From Deroplatys truncata (lineage: Eukaryota > Arthropoda > Insecta > Mantodea > Mantidae), in contig CM060985.1 in assembly GCA_030765065.1 (NCBI GenBank), forward strand, positions 8,246,001-8,310,000: a stretch of 64,000 nt of DNA, written 5' to 3'. Position 1 is the first letter of the stretch; each line of letters opens with the position of its first letter. The notes beneath the pieces were generated by a model, which was not told where the DNA came from, made no database searches, and was given only the letters and a program-made list of their open reading frames with translations. Below, in pieces: positions 25,300 through 40,200 of the stretch. The position numbers and the translations under genes were made by a program.

Positions 25300-28200
25300 G
25301 AGAAAATGCCACATTTGTATGTGACCTTCTTTATCACAAAATGCACAGATTTTCTCACAATACACCATTTCAAGCAACAGAAAACACTGAAGGAAAAACA
25401 CACATTTGCAGCTGTAATCCCATTCTTTCATCCTTGACACAGTTTCTACTCAGGTATGTTCGTTTACAAAGAAATCGCATTCACCTTAATGGTCTATATT
25501 TGCAGTTTCCTCATAAGTACAGCATGTCCCAAAATAAAATAATAAAACGTTTGCAGTTTCCTTGGAAGCACAGCATATCCCAATACAAATGGATATTCCA
25601 TTTCCATGGTGAGCAGTTTCTGTATTATTCAGGAAAAATTACACATAAACTATGTATATGATTTCTACCAGCACTGAAACTTTTTTTCTGAAATAGATAA
25701 GACTTTGGCTTATTCACTGTCCAATTTGGATAGGTTCCATTAATTTACTAACAGTTATGTTTATTGCAGGGCAACGTTGGCGCTCTCACAGGAAGATGTT
25801 GACTCCAGCATTTCACTTTAAGATCCTTGAAGAATACATTGATATCTTCAACTCAAATGCCAATGTTATGATACAGAGACTAACAGAGATATCGAAAGAG
25901 GCTTATGTTGATGTATGTCCTTATGTTGCAGACTGTACTCTCGATATCATTTGTGGTAAGTTGCTAAATTACAATAACGTACTCTTATTTAATTGGAAAT
26001 GTACATTTTGAGGTCTGTAAAACATTAATTAAAAAAGCCATTATAGATAAAGTACCGTACTCTACTCAAACATTTTATATCGAGATTTCATTGGAAACAG
26101 ATGCTTTGAGGTTTCTCAATTCCCAAAAATAAATTTTTGCAAAACCGTCTGTATGTGTCTATCTATGAACAGTATTAGTTTAAAACTTCAAGTCGGATAA
26201 AACCAAATTTCATAATTGAGTCAAACATTGTTTAAATATGGCAACAAAGATTTCCAAAAATATTCCCCCTTCACAAACTGGTCTTTGTTTTGCCCAAAAT
26301 GGCACTAATGATTTTGATTTAAATGCCATATATTAAGATATTTACATGAAAAATAAAATGAAAATTTTCTAAGAATAGCCTGTGAAGTCCTTCTTTATTC
26401 AGAAGGAATTTTGTATAATTATTTTGCTTATCTGATAAACCATAAGAGATAGACAAAACGTTACTTTAGAAAAATATAGATATGTGTAAGACACATAATT
26501 TGTTTCAAATAACTTCTTCTGTGACTAGTCATTTCTGAGATATACGTTGTTACTGGTTTGAATTTTCAGTACTTCTTAATTTTTACTTTCTCTACTACAT
26601 ATAGTAAGCAGGATTCCATCCAAAAATTTGATATTGAGATTCCACCAGAAATACATGTTTTGAGGTGCCTTGAATCCAAATAAAGCATTTTTGAAAACAT
26701 GTCCTTTGTGTGTGTGAGTGTGTGTGTGCGTGGGTGCGTGTGTGTGTCTGTGAACAGTATAATCAGAAATGAAAAGCGAGATAAATTCCAAACTTGGTAA
26801 TTGAGTTTAGTATCTCCCAAAAATGCAACATGAAGATTTTCAAGAAAATCCCTTCGCCCCCAACTACCCCTTACATGGAACCTTTTTAAAAAATTTTGAT
26901 TTTCTAAAAAATGGCTCTAAACGACTTTGATTAAAATACCATATATGAAAGATATTTGCATGACAAATAAAGTATATCTTGAATTTTCTGGGTATAGCCT
27001 AGAAACTGTGCTTCATCTGGAAGGAATTTTGTATAATCTTGTATAACTAGTAAACATTAAACGACAAACAAGAACATACCACACAAAAAATATAAATCTC
27101 TTTAAAACATACAATTTACTTAAGATAAGCTTTTTTGTGGCATAAGCCATATCAGATATATATTTGCTGTTATATTTTAGCATTGTTCAATACTTGTCAT
27201 TCTTTTAAAATCCATCAATTTTCAGTTGTTTCTCGCGATGTCATGGAAACAGTAGGTCAGCATAAAGCGTTCAGTTGTTAAACATTTGACTATTGCTGTT
27301 CTCTTTGTATCTATAATGAAACACGTAATGTAGTTATTTTTTGCAAAGGTTTATTTGGATTAAATGTAGTGGATGGAAAAATAAGCTTTAGTGACAATAG
27401 TTTATATACCCACTAATAGAGATAGAGGGTAGAGAAAGTCTTGTGAATGTATCACATCAGACTTTTATAAAGTACTCAGTGTTCAGTTGTTTCTCACAAT
27501 ATCATGGCAAGTGCTTGGAATTGTAGGCCAGCTTTTAAACATCTGACTATCCATTCTGTTACCTCTACACTCCTTGTACCTTCAATGAAACTATTTCTGT
27601 AAACGTTTTCTCAATTAAGAAAAAGTAGATACAAAAATAAGCTTTCGTAAGAATATTACTAATGTTTTATAAAGTTATTGAGCCTGTGGTTAAATCACAA
27701 TTGTACAGACACGTTGAAGAGAATGACTAAATTACTCCATGTCAGTTTGCTTTTAGGAGAGGTAAATCTACCACAGATGCACTAGATCGTCTGATAAAAA
27801 AGGTCTTGCATGGTTTTGAAGAGAGAGACTTTGGACAGGCTACCTTTTGTGAGCGAGCAAGGCTTTTGACTGTGTAAATCGTATTTTAGTCTTACAGAAA
27901 TTAACTGTATATGAGACTGGATGTAGCTCTTTTAAATCATACCTGGAGAATCATAAACAGGTAATCATTTCAGGAGGAGATTTTGAGGCATAACAGAGGT
28001 TAAATATGGTGTTCCACAGGGTTCAGTACTAGGACCATTATTGGTTTTAATAATGATTAATGACCTGCCATCCATATAATTGCCCACTCCTTTCTATTTG
28101 TAGATGATACTACTCTCTTTAGTTCTAAATCTGATTTTAATATGCTTAAAAAGTAATGTAGATGATGCTTCATATCAAGCCTCATCATGGTTCAGAGCAA

Positions 28201-31200
28201 ATGTTCTTTTATTAAGTGAAGACAAAACACAAAACATATTCTTGAGCTTGACAGACATCCCAATAGGAAATTCTTCAGTAACTTTATTGATAATCGTTCA
28301 CCTTGAGAAACACATATAGTGTATTATTGGTAAGTTATCTAGGGTTGCCTTCAGCAACATGTTCCTGATAACTACATAATATCAACATAATCTCATATGA
28401 ACTCTGGGGAAGTAGTTTGTATGTTAACAACATTTTATTACTGCAGAAGAAAGTTGTAACTAACTCACCAAAAGGAGATTACTGTAAACCTCTCTTTAAA
28501 AAAATTAAAATTACTTACTGTATATATATATCATTAGTTCTGTTGCAGCTTTAAGGAATAATTTCAGGGTTAAGTGAAAACATTTTTTAAAGTTTTTATA
28601 TACCATTTAATAAAGCAGATTGTGATGAACACTCTGCACTATCATTTCACTCAAAATGTCCACCTTTAGCCTCCACACAAGCCTTTAAATGCCTTGGCCA
28701 GTCGTCTAAAGTGGCATGTATGACTTGTATGGCCACATCCACCACTACTTGCCTCAGAGACCATCAAGATTGCTGTGACTTGAAGAGCTAGTCTTGGTCT
28801 CCAAAATGTCCCACAGTTTATAATCCAGAGGGTTCATATTTGGACTGGATGATGGCCAATCTGGAGTGTTGTGCTTAAGCCATTGCTGAGGCTCCTGAGC
28901 TTTATGGGCTGGAGTTTTTCATTTCATTTATCTGATGATTAAAATTGCAGGAATTCATGACATTGTCAGCAGAATGCTAAGTACAAAGAGGTTAAATTAT
29001 ACAATATGATACATTAAGTTCTACCTATATACAGGGTGAATCACCTAAAACTTGCACCACAAGTATTTCGGAAATTGAAAATGCTATTGATGTGCAGTTT
29101 TCACAGCATTGATTGGTGGTCAGGGGCTCGTACATTTAGCCTATAAACAGATTTTAATAATACTGAGAAACTGTATTTTTTGAGCAAACATACAATTTTT
29201 TAAATGGAACAATACCTAGTTGAATCAACAGAATAAAGGTAGGGTAAATTAGAATGTCAGTGGCGTTTGTTACAAGATTCTAGTGCAAGTAGTTTACGAG
29301 AAATCATATTTTGAAAAGTTTCCACCTCAACAATTGTTTGTCCCATTGAACCTGCTTAGTTGCTAGGTACGATGTTATGTTTGGAATTAATTGTTCTTCC
29401 ACACAAGTCATGTGTTGGACAGGGTTGGAAAGGTAGAATCAGACAACTGAAAAATTCAATGCCATAGCTAGGATTTGAACCACGGATCTCCCGGTCTCCA
29501 TCCGGTTGCTCTAACCACTGAGCTACCATGGCAAAATGCCGGCATGACACTAAATTCTCCAGCTGATTCGTATTTTCCCGGTAAACCACAAGGAGATCTC
29601 AAATTGTATTGAGATGGCATACCCCATTGGCGACTTACATTGCTGTAAGTACTTAAGTTCCGGGCTTCATAGTTTCGACCACTATTAGGTCAATTAATGT
29701 TATGTTTGTTTGCATTGTGTTTTCTGTTCATTGATTGCATTGCGACTTTCTGGTCAGTTAGTTTGTGACAGTTCAAGCAGTAAGTCGTGAGTGGAAGATG
29801 GGGTTTACTAATGCAGACATGCTCATGGTGTATGGAGAGTGAAGGAAGAATGCAGTTCATTTCTGTACAGTGTATGTGGAAATGTATCCCAATAGACGTC
29901 AACCATCTCGGCAATTATTTATCAACCTCTTCAACCAATTATGTGAAAGTGGTACTGTAACATCTAGATAACGTAACAGAAACAAACAAGTGACTGGAGA
30001 AGAGGAGAGGCAGAAATTAATGTTTTGGTTGCTGTTGCAGTAGATCCACAAATTAGTTCCCGCACAACCGCACGTGGAAATGGCATAAGTCAGGCAAGTG
30101 TACTGCGCATTCTCCATCGACATAGGTTCCATCCCTATCACATCTCTCTCCATCAAGAGCTGCATGGAAACGGTTTTGAGAATCGTGTTAACTTTTGTAC
30201 ATGGGCATTAAGACATGATACTCCAGATTCATCATGTATTTTGTTTAGTGATGAGGCAACATTTACTAATCATGGCCAGGTAAACCGCAGAAACATGCAC
30301 TATTGGTCTGTTGACAATCCCCGTTGGCTTTGTCAGGTGGAACATCAGCGTCCATGGAGTTTAAATGTGTAATTTAATGTAATGTAATGTAATGTAATGT
30401 AATGTAATGCGTTTATTGCCAATAGACTGCAAGCAGTTTCTGACATTGTCAGTTCCATTTTACAAATATTTACATATGTACATTCCACAATACAATTAGA
30501 CAAATTACTTATTAATTACAATTCTTCAATGGTATACAAAGCCTTATCTATTAAATATCTTTTAAGCTCCTTCTTAAATGTACTTTTTGATTCAAATTGC
30601 TTTACCGAATTTGGTAACTTATTGTACAGAATTAACCCCATTACACTTGGATCTTTAATGCTACACCTTATTCTAAAACCTTGTCTGAAGAAATTATTGT
30701 TATGTCGAGTGTTATAATGATGTATATCACTATTTCTTAAATTGTCCTTCCCTAACACATAAGTTATTACTCTGTAAACATATAAAGAAAAAACTGTAAA
30801 AATTTGCTTCTCCCTAAAATATTGCCTACAGGAATCCCTATAGTTCAGGTGATACATTATTCTAATTGCTTTCTTTTGTAATATCAATACTCTTTCCATA
30901 TTAGATTTTGCGCTGCACCCCCAGATCTCAAGCCCATAAATCAGATGGGGAAAAATGACACCATAGTAGATCATTTTTAGTTCTTTTTCTTCAAGAAGAT
31001 TGGAAAAGTGCCTAAGCAAGTACAGAGATTTACTGATTTTCCCACAGATATATTGAATGTGTTCCGTCCATGTAAGTTTTGGATCCATTATAATACCCAA
31101 AAATTTATGTTTATTTGTAGCATTTATGTTGTAGTTCAATATTTGTATAGGGTCGTGTTCATTATTTAAGTTCCCTAACTGAAACTGAATTAATTTTGTT

Positions 31201-34200
31201 TTAGACATGTTGCATTTTAAATTATTATCCCCAAAGTATTTAAAAAGTGTTTGAATAGTTTGTGCCATTGTGTTATTTAAGTCTCCTATAGAGGTGCCCC
31301 AACATACCATTGTCGTGTCATCTGCATACGAAATTGCTTTACTGTTCCCATAGTTAGGTATGTCATTCACATACAATATAAATAGGAGAGGGCCCATCAC
31401 AGAACCTTGCGGAACCCCATAGTTTACTGTTTCAAATTGTGATGTATTTTTTATTGTTAACTGCCCTTGTTTATAATATATTTGTGTTGCTTGTTTCCTG
31501 CCAATAAGGTATGAGGTAATTAGATCTTTAGCTAAGCCCCTAATTCCATATGCTTCCAGTTTATTTATTAGGATATTATGATCCACACAGTCAAACGCTT
31601 TAGTAAGGTCAAAGAATAGCGTTGCAGTTTTTTCTTTGTTTTCCAAGTGATTAATTACATTGCTTGTGCATTCCATAATGGCCGAGATTGTTGAGAAGTG
31701 TTTCCTAAATCCATGTTGCGAATTTATAAGTATATTATTTTTATCTAAGAAACATATCAGTCGCTTCAGTAGAACCCTTTCAAAGATTTTGGCTAGTTCT
31801 GATGTTAATGCAATTGGCCTATAATTATTTATATCTTTGGTATCACCATGTTTATGTAAGGGCCTAACAATAGATAATTTTAGGCAGTCTGGAAATTGCC
31901 CTCTTGCAATGGAATAGTTAATGAGATGCTCAAGAGGACCTGCAAGAACATATTTACATTGCTTAAGAATTTGTGTATTTATTTCATCCCACCCACTAGT
32001 AACTTTGTTTGGTAATTTAGTTATTATATTCATTATTTCATTTATTGTCACAGGATTAATAAAAAAAGTTGGATAGATTTCTTTTACGCAAAATTTGGAT
32101 GAGTGTACTTGATTACCTGATTGAGTTGCGACTCCTAGAAAGAATTTGTTTATATAGTCACATAGTTTAATAGGATCGGTCAGTACTGAGCCATTTACGT
32201 CTAATTCAAGATTTTTAAAAGAGGGTACATGTTTCTTAGCCTCATTAACTATATTCCAAGTTGTTTTACACGTGTTTCCCGAATTTCTTATTTTTTTTTT
32301 ATATTCATTAGCTTTTAGATTACTGATGGTTGTCAAATAAATTTTTTTAGCCTGTTTATATTTATTTTTATAGTACTCATAGCCTGTTGATTTATGCAAC
32401 TCATAAAAATGCTTCATTTCTTTTCTCAATTTTATTGCTTCTGAGTCAAGTTTAACTCTTGCAAATTTGTTCCTACATAAAACTTTTGTTTTTATGGGAC
32501 AGCAAGCATTGAAATGCATACTAAAAATACGATAGAATTCATCCCATTTCCCATTCACACTATCCTCAGAATAGACAGTTCCCCATGCCTCCATACCTAG
32601 TTCCCCAATTAGCTGTGTAATGCAGCTTGCATTTATATCACGGAAAGTTTTTATCTCCTTTTGTTCTACATCCCCATTTATACCCATAAAATCTACACAC
32701 TGGGCATAATGGTCTGAAATAAGGGTATTAATATTAAATGCATTAATCTTGACATTACTTATATTTGATGCGACATGGTCGATGGTGGAAGATGTTAGTG
32801 CTGTTACTCTAGTTGGTGTGTGAATCTGATCATCAATATTGTAGCTGTTAAACACATCAGATAATTTTTTATAAGAATTGTCATTATAGTTAAAATCAAT
32901 ATTAAAATCTCCTGCAATTATAAACTGTTTATGTTTTTGTGATAATTTTGATAATAGTTCATCCAAATATGCAGTAAATATATCTTTTTCAGAACTAGGA
33001 GACCTGTAAATCCCCAGAATTACAATACTCTGTTTATGGGCTTGTATCTTTATGGCTGCAATCTCGAATACTTTCTCAGTCTGTATTTCACTCACATCTA
33101 CAACTCTGGCATGCAAACAGCTTCGAACTAATATGGCTACCCCACCTCCTCTGTGTAGAGATCTGTTAAAACTACTTACAATGTGATAATTATTAAATTT
33201 ACATAAACTAAGCTGCTCACTATTGAGACCATGTTCCGTAAATACTACAATATCTGGTAAATATTCACTCAGTAGATATTCACAGGCAGCCATTTTCTGG
33301 CTAATATACTGTACATTCAAATGCATAATCCTTATTGACTTTTCTGGTGCATATATCCTGTGTCTATTTCTTTCATTTATAATCACTGACCTTGTATTGT
33401 TACTTTCCAAACTACTCCTCTTATGAACTAATGCATCCACCTTACCACTATCTAGTTTCCATTACTTACAGAGCTAATTGTGTTACAGAGCAGTTTACCA
33501 AATTTATATGATCCCCTCCTATTCAAATGTACCCCATCCCTCCCAAAGTCCCTTGCATCCAGCCATAGATTCCCATCTACCATTAGACAGTTTTTGTTAG
33601 CACACAGCCAGTCCAACTCCTGGTTAATACGTATTATTTTATTTTTGCTAACATCATACCTACTAAGCACACCACTTATGATAATTTTGGTCTTGTTTGT
33701 CTGTGCCCGAATACTTTGCACGAGGTCCATCATTTCCCCCATAATTTCTTCTGCCATTCTTCCCTGTTTAATATTGTTAGTACCCGCATGCACCAATACC
33801 ACCTCTGGTTTCATTTCCTTTAAGTTCATCAGTTCCACTTTCCTTTGTAACTCGGCTATTTTTATACCAGGAAGGCAGCAAACTTCATAGCCCTTATCCC
33901 TGCACAGTTCCCCAGAAAACTTTAACATTGAATCCCCTATCACCAGAACACGTTTTTCGTCAGTTTTCTCACTGCCACCAGATCTTGGAGAATTTACAAC
34001 TTGAGGTTCACTATCATCATTTATTTCACTTAACACTTCAAACCTGTTTTTGCTGAGAAAATTTTGCGATTCCCGCATCGAGTATCGTCTTCCGTAGTCT
34101 TCTTTTGCCGCCACGTGTTTCACGTTCTTCCATTGCCTGCCGCATTCGGGTTGCTTTATTGCCTCTGTTCTTGTATCCTTCAATAGCTCTCTATTTATTT

Positions 34201-37200
34201 TATCTTTTAGAGCCGTATTTTCCTCCTCAAGCGCACTGATCTTCCCAATAGCCGTTTGTAGATCCCTATTTAGCATGTTTATTACAACATGAAGTGACGC
34301 GATTGTTTCACTATCCCGTAGCGTCCTATCTGCAGAGTCCATTAAACCATTACTTTTCCGGTAAAATTGACTTACACCCGCATCGCCTTCATTTCTGCAC
34401 GTACCCAATGCGTTATTTGTGTTATTAAACCTCTCAGATGACAAACAATTCCCACTGATATTATTATTTTCGCATAATATATGAGAGCGCGATCGCGTCA
34501 CAACACCTCCGTGCGCCATCTTGTGGTATGGGATAGTGAACCATCAGCTCATAGGCCCTTTGTTCATAGAAAAGGAACAATGAACTTGCACAAGTATCGC
34601 AGCCTCCTGACAGACTATCTGCCACAGATGCTAGAAGACATTCCTTTGCAGAGTAGGTGGAACCTGTGGTACTAACATCATGGCTGTCCAGCCCATAGTG
34701 CATGAAGTACTGCAGCTTGTCTTAATGGATTGTTTCCAAATCATTGGATTGGACAAAGAGGACCTGTACCTTGGCCAGCCTGTTCACCGGATCTGACCCC
34801 TTTAGACTTTTTTTCTGTGGGGAAGGCTGAAAGACACTCTTTACAAGGATGTACCAACTACATCGTAGGCCAACTCCTACGATGTCTGCTAGCTCATGCA
34901 CTTTCAGTCAACGTTCATCCAATTTCATTTTGTGGATTTTCTTCAGAAGTTCCGCCGTGGTCACCACTTTGGTCGACCACTGCGATGTTCGTCTTGGCAG
35001 CTTATACAGCCTTGCTTAAATTCTGCCACCCAATATTTTACTGTTGTAAACAATGGAGCAGACTACCCCAGAGTGGAATCTAGCTCAGCTTTAATATTAG
35101 TTGGACTAAGACCTTTCAAATGAAAGTATTTATCACATAATGATGGCCAGTTTTATCCATCTTTACAAATTCGCTGAGAGAGTTCACTATTAATGACTGC
35201 CAAACAATTACTAAACAACGTAGCATCGTCAAACTTCAAACTTAAGCTTTATAAGGATGGCACTTTCTACCATATTCATTTGTTTGAAACAACATCCGCT
35301 ATATACACTTCAGGTCGGGTACTTCTGGGAGTGCCCTCATAGTTTATTTAGTAATATTTCATGGTCTACGCAATTAAAAGCCTTACTTATGTCCATGAAT
35401 ATGTAACCGTTTTGTTTCCTATTTTCTAAACTATCAATAAGATGCTCAACTATTTCTATTATTGCATCTTTTGTTGATCTACCTTTCCTAAAACCATGTT
35501 GAAAGTTATTTAAAGTCCTGTGTTTTTCTACAAATGTTATGATTTGATTAGCAATGATTTTTCCCATTACTTTGAAAGTGGCAGGGACCAATGCTATTGG
35601 ACGATAATTCTCTGTTGAGTGCTTATAACCATTTTTATATAAGGGTTTTACAATAGATGTTTTTAAACAATTTGGACATATTCCTGAATTTATACTTGTA
35701 TCGATCAATTCTACTATTGTTTTAAAATAATGGTTGAGATTCCATGATTGCCTGTTGAATTTTTAGTTTTCATTTTATTTACCTCATTTAAAAGCTCTTC
35801 TTCAGATATCCCTGAAAGGAACATCGAATTTGATATAGTATGTTTATTTAGATTTATGTAATTTAAAGTGGTGTCTTTTTTACCTTCTAGTGAGTTAATA
35901 TTTCAAATAAAGCAGTATTAAATATCTTACTTATTTGTGCGGGATCTCTAATTATGCTGACTTTTGCCTTTACCACATTCATTATTTATAACATTCCATG
36001 CACTTTTTGTAACATTATTGATTTCTCAGTTAGGTGTTTTATTAATTTATTGTAATTTATTTTAAAGCATATAAATGTTTCTTTATCTAGTTTTGTAATT
36101 CTATATGAAGAAGTATTGTTTCTCCAACTTGAAGTAGTATTTAGTTACGTAAAATATATGTTTAGACTTGATGAAGTTGGTATGCTTACGTAATTGTATT
36201 TTACGTAATATTTATTTAGTTGCATTTAAGGAGTTCCTGGAACACGCTTTGGGCATCGGTTTGAATTTGTTGATTACACAATAGTTACTGTTATTATGCA
36301 ATATGCTGTTACGTATGAGAAGCTGATGTAAAGATGTGTTTTTGTTATTACACTCCAAGTTTTACACTATAATATTTAACTTTGTTATTAACACTGCTTC
36401 TATATATTATTTATGTTTGAATTTGCCTCGGCTATATCAATAATGTTTGTAGAGTCACGTATATCTTATGCAGGGCACGGTTTGACAATGATTGTAGACA
36501 TCACAGAATTTAACTTTTAAAATTCACTTCTTTTATTAAATCTTACACATTTTTATAAAGGACTACACTTTTTAAGAACTGTGAGAATCTTCAATACTTT
36601 CACTTAGCGCGTGTACATATTTTACAATTCACACGTAGAGAACACATCTTCCATCTGTTCACTACCAAGGCTTGCCAGCAACTGAGCAACTTTAAATGGT
36701 TAAACCTGTAAGCTTCAGTATTTCAAGTCCCTGATTGGCTAATTCTAGTCCAATAGAATATCTGCATTTTACTTAAACTTTTTTCTTGCTATTGATTAGC
36801 TAATTTTAAACTGTTACTGAATTTACCTCTTTGATATAATCATGACTGTTAACTTTTCAAACACTCTAACTCATTATTGCTACAAGGTTACCTCATTATT
36901 AGCAACTTAAAACTTATTATTCTCACAGCTCTTGCATTATTAAAGTATGTAATGTATTCACATAACATTAATAAAACATGTATACAATAAAAATAAGCAT
37001 TTGCAATGACTGTTACATACATTTAAATAATTATTACATACATATTGATTTAAGGCGGGCTGTTATTGAATTTACTTATTGTAAAACTACAGTTGAAATT
37101 ATTTAGGTATTAAAATACTGCCTCATATACTTATCATAATAATAATCTTTTAGTTTTGCTTTTACTAAAATTATATCTATTAACCCATTGATTTCCTGTG

Positions 37201-40200
37201 TGTTTTTTTATTTTCTTACTTTTTAATGGAAAAGCTATATATCCAAATAATAATTAAATATGGTATAAAATGTTCCCATTTCTTATCAACATCTACTTCA
37301 TTGTAAATTTCTACCCATTGCTTGTTTTGCAACATAGCACAAACAGCACTTACATTAGCATTATTAATTTTCCTCACTATTTTGTTGAGATTTTGTAGTA
37401 CAGGGATTCTAAAACTGATTTTTTTATTTGCAATGCATAATGATCTGATATTTTACATTTTATTACAATCGTATGATATTGTTCTAGAGTTAAGTTTGTT
37501 AAGATCTGATCTATAATAGTTGCAGTAGTAGTATTGGTTACTCTTGTTGGTTCATTTATTGCAATTTGCAGCAGTTTGTACATGTTAGCAAGATCAACCG
37601 GCTGTTTACAATCACTACTGTTGTCATCCCTATTTATATTCAGATCCCCTAATATCAACATTTTCCCTATTAAGCTGATCCAGTATCATTATAAGATTTT
37701 GGAAGAAATCTTTTGTCATATCTACTACTTGGTGATTGGTAGCATGACATAATCTTTCTGTTTTCCCTTTGAATTTCTATTGCTACAATTTCACATGCTT
37801 TTTTCTTTAATCCAATTTAGTGATTTGACACCTGTTCCCCCTCCCTTAAGAGATTGTCTACAGTAGCATGTTGCCTTTTGGTTACCCTCACTAATTCATT
37901 TCATTTTCCATAAGACCATGTTCTGTTATTGCTAGAACATGTGGATTGTTATCATGCAAGAATACTGAAAGTTCATGTACTTTGTTTCCTATATGCTGTA
38001 CATTTTTATGTATAACTGTTAATATGAATATGAATATTTGTTTATTGTGCTAAGAGATTTACAATTTGATTATCTACTGAACTTTGACCCTGGCCACTCA
38101 TTCTGTAGACAATCACTACAGTTTATTTACATTTAAAATTTCCCATCAATAAATTATCTTGTTTCAGTTTTTCATGTCCCATTTCCATTTGTTTTTCACT
38201 TGTCACTTATTGATTACTTTACCATCACACATTCACTATAGTTTTCCATTCAAAGTAAGATACACTACCCCTTACTTTTCTCTATCCACTGTCCAAAGCC
38301 ATTTATTTTTGACTTTACAGAAAAACTGTCCAATGCTTCTAGCGTCCTTGCATATCATTTTGATTATAAGCGTATTTCTATCCCCCTTCAACCACTTCTT
38401 TTTAATAAATTCTCTTCTCCAATTTTCTGTTCCTTGGCACTTAAACACTATGTGTTCAATGTCTTCATTACCACCACATATCGGACATTGGTTTTGAGGA
38501 ATACCTTGTCTTAACCCTCTTAGCCTCCATGCTCACATTACCCATGCAATAGATTCTCTCTCTTCTTTATTTACCATGTCTATATATTTTTCCCTACCCC
38601 ATGAATTTTTCATTGGCCTATAACAAACCAATGAGCTCTTTTTGACAATCTCACTGAACATGTTTCATATTTCTATATCTTCCAGTCTTTTCCTTGCCTT
38701 TTTCCAAAAAAAATTTCACGTTATTTTCTCTCCTTCTCCACATGTCTCCTAACCCATTTTTCTCCAAAATATTCTGTAAATTACTTACCCATTCATCATT
38801 CATTAAACTATTCTCTTGGTATACTATACATTGTCTTAACACATTACTTTTTCCTAAATTTAAAGTTCTGAACCAAAATTTCAAAGCTCTTTCCATTATC
38901 TTCCCCTTAGTCGCCACCCTGCCCATCTTTAATTGCACTACCTGTCTTACAATTGCCTTCGGTAACCCTAATATTTCTCTACAAAACATCCTGTGCACCT
39001 CATCTATACTTTCCCATCCTCTATCTAATCCCCATATTTCTATACCATACATCATTTTTGCCTCCACAACCATCTCGTAACTTTTTGCAGCCATTTAACA
39101 TTTATATTAGGTAATCTATATTTGCAGCTTCTAATTGCTACCATTGACCCTTTACCTTTTGCCAATGCAAACTTCTTTTGTTTCTCCCATTTATTACCTC
39201 CATCTATTTTTACTCCTAAATAAATACAGTCATGCACCACCCTGTAATCTTTATTCCCTCTCTTTTGTATTTATTTTTATGTTACTAGACTTGCATGACT
39301 GGGGTCAGTCATTGTACTATGTTTCCCTGAACTGATAAATTGGAATAACATTACTATTGGTATTTCTGTTTCATTTATAACTTGTGATATTTTACACCCC
39401 AGCCAGTCCTTTCCTGAGTCCGTGTTGTGTATGATAAGACCTATCTATTGTATTTACATCAACTACCCTAACATTTTTAAACCTACTGCACAAGTTGTTT
39501 ATGTTCACATTACACTTTGTTATTTCGTTGTTTACCTCTGAACTTCTGTCCAAATCATACCTCTTTGGTACGTTCACTACAATCACACTTGTATTACACA
39601 GTTTGGGAATACATTTTTTTCAGGTTATTTATCACAAGAGCCCCACCATTTCCTGATCCTATATCGTTTGTTCCCTCACATAGTCCTTATTATTTAAACA
39701 TTCACATACACTTTCAGTTTCTTTGACGACTTGCTTCATGGGTGCTACCAGTTTCACAATCCCTTCCACCTGTGCTTCTTGCTGAGTTTCTATTAGCTTT
39801 GTGCTAAGGTCTCTGCCGTGGCTATCGGTGAACATCCTTATCTTCTGTACCATTATGTTCTTTCATTGCTTTCTTGTGTTTGGTTAAATTCTTCTTCCAG
39901 TTCATTCGGGCTGCTGATACATGCAAAACAATGAACCATTTCAGTGCAGTACTCTGTTTTTCTTCCTTGTTGCATATCTTTGTTTTCCAGTATGGTATTT
40001 CTACTAATTTAGGTTTTCTTTTGTTTCTGAGTGCTATCCTGTTGGCAGATCCAGTGAACATTGTCTGCCTAAGAGGTTTCAGGACTTCCTCTATGTATAC
40101 CTTGTCAAGGCCCTGACTCCCTTTTCATAGAAATGAACATTGATAGCCCCTTTGTACAAGACCCCCAACGAAATCATCACTCATGCTGAAAAGAACCTGA

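Larger units (their letters stand above)
30369..34521 (-). mobile_element. LINE (CR1/L2-like) with two intact ORFs
   Basis: A non-LTR retrotransposon of about 4.15 kb on the minus strand with ORF1 (34519-33452) and ORF2 (33440-30516). A short 3' UTR contains AATAAA and ends in a (CATTA)n tail at 30408-30369. The 5' end lies within a few bases of the ORF1 start. It splits a transposase gene between the codons for SLNV and WYGIV. The flanks share only TG/TGTG, so any target duplication is very short, as is common for CR1-type elements. The SGNH domain in ORF1 also fits the CR1/L2 group. Confidence 0.9.
35337..40075 (-). pseudogene. Decayed CR1-like LINE, interrupted twice
   Basis: An older minus-strand relative of the intact LINE, in pieces. 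35337-35708 is reverse transcriptase ([56 protein letters not shown]), 3'-truncated before the YADD box. 37377-37661 is endonuclease ([17 protein letters not shown]); further endonuclease remnants run to about 38030. After an inserted LINE (38033-39268), ORF1 pieces follow (39392-40061), including [17 protein letters not shown] and FTDSHGRDL, which are SGNH-type blocks. Stops and frameshifts are frequent. Confidence 0.75.

Noticed and set aside
29460-29532. Functional tRNA-Ser (GGA anticodon)
   Set aside because: Class I variable loop, two T-stem mismatches and similar degraded copies nearby fit a SINE head better.
38033-39268. Target-site duplication of this LINE-B copy
   Set aside because: Candidate short matches (such as atgttac/tgttaat) at the two ends are too weak to call.
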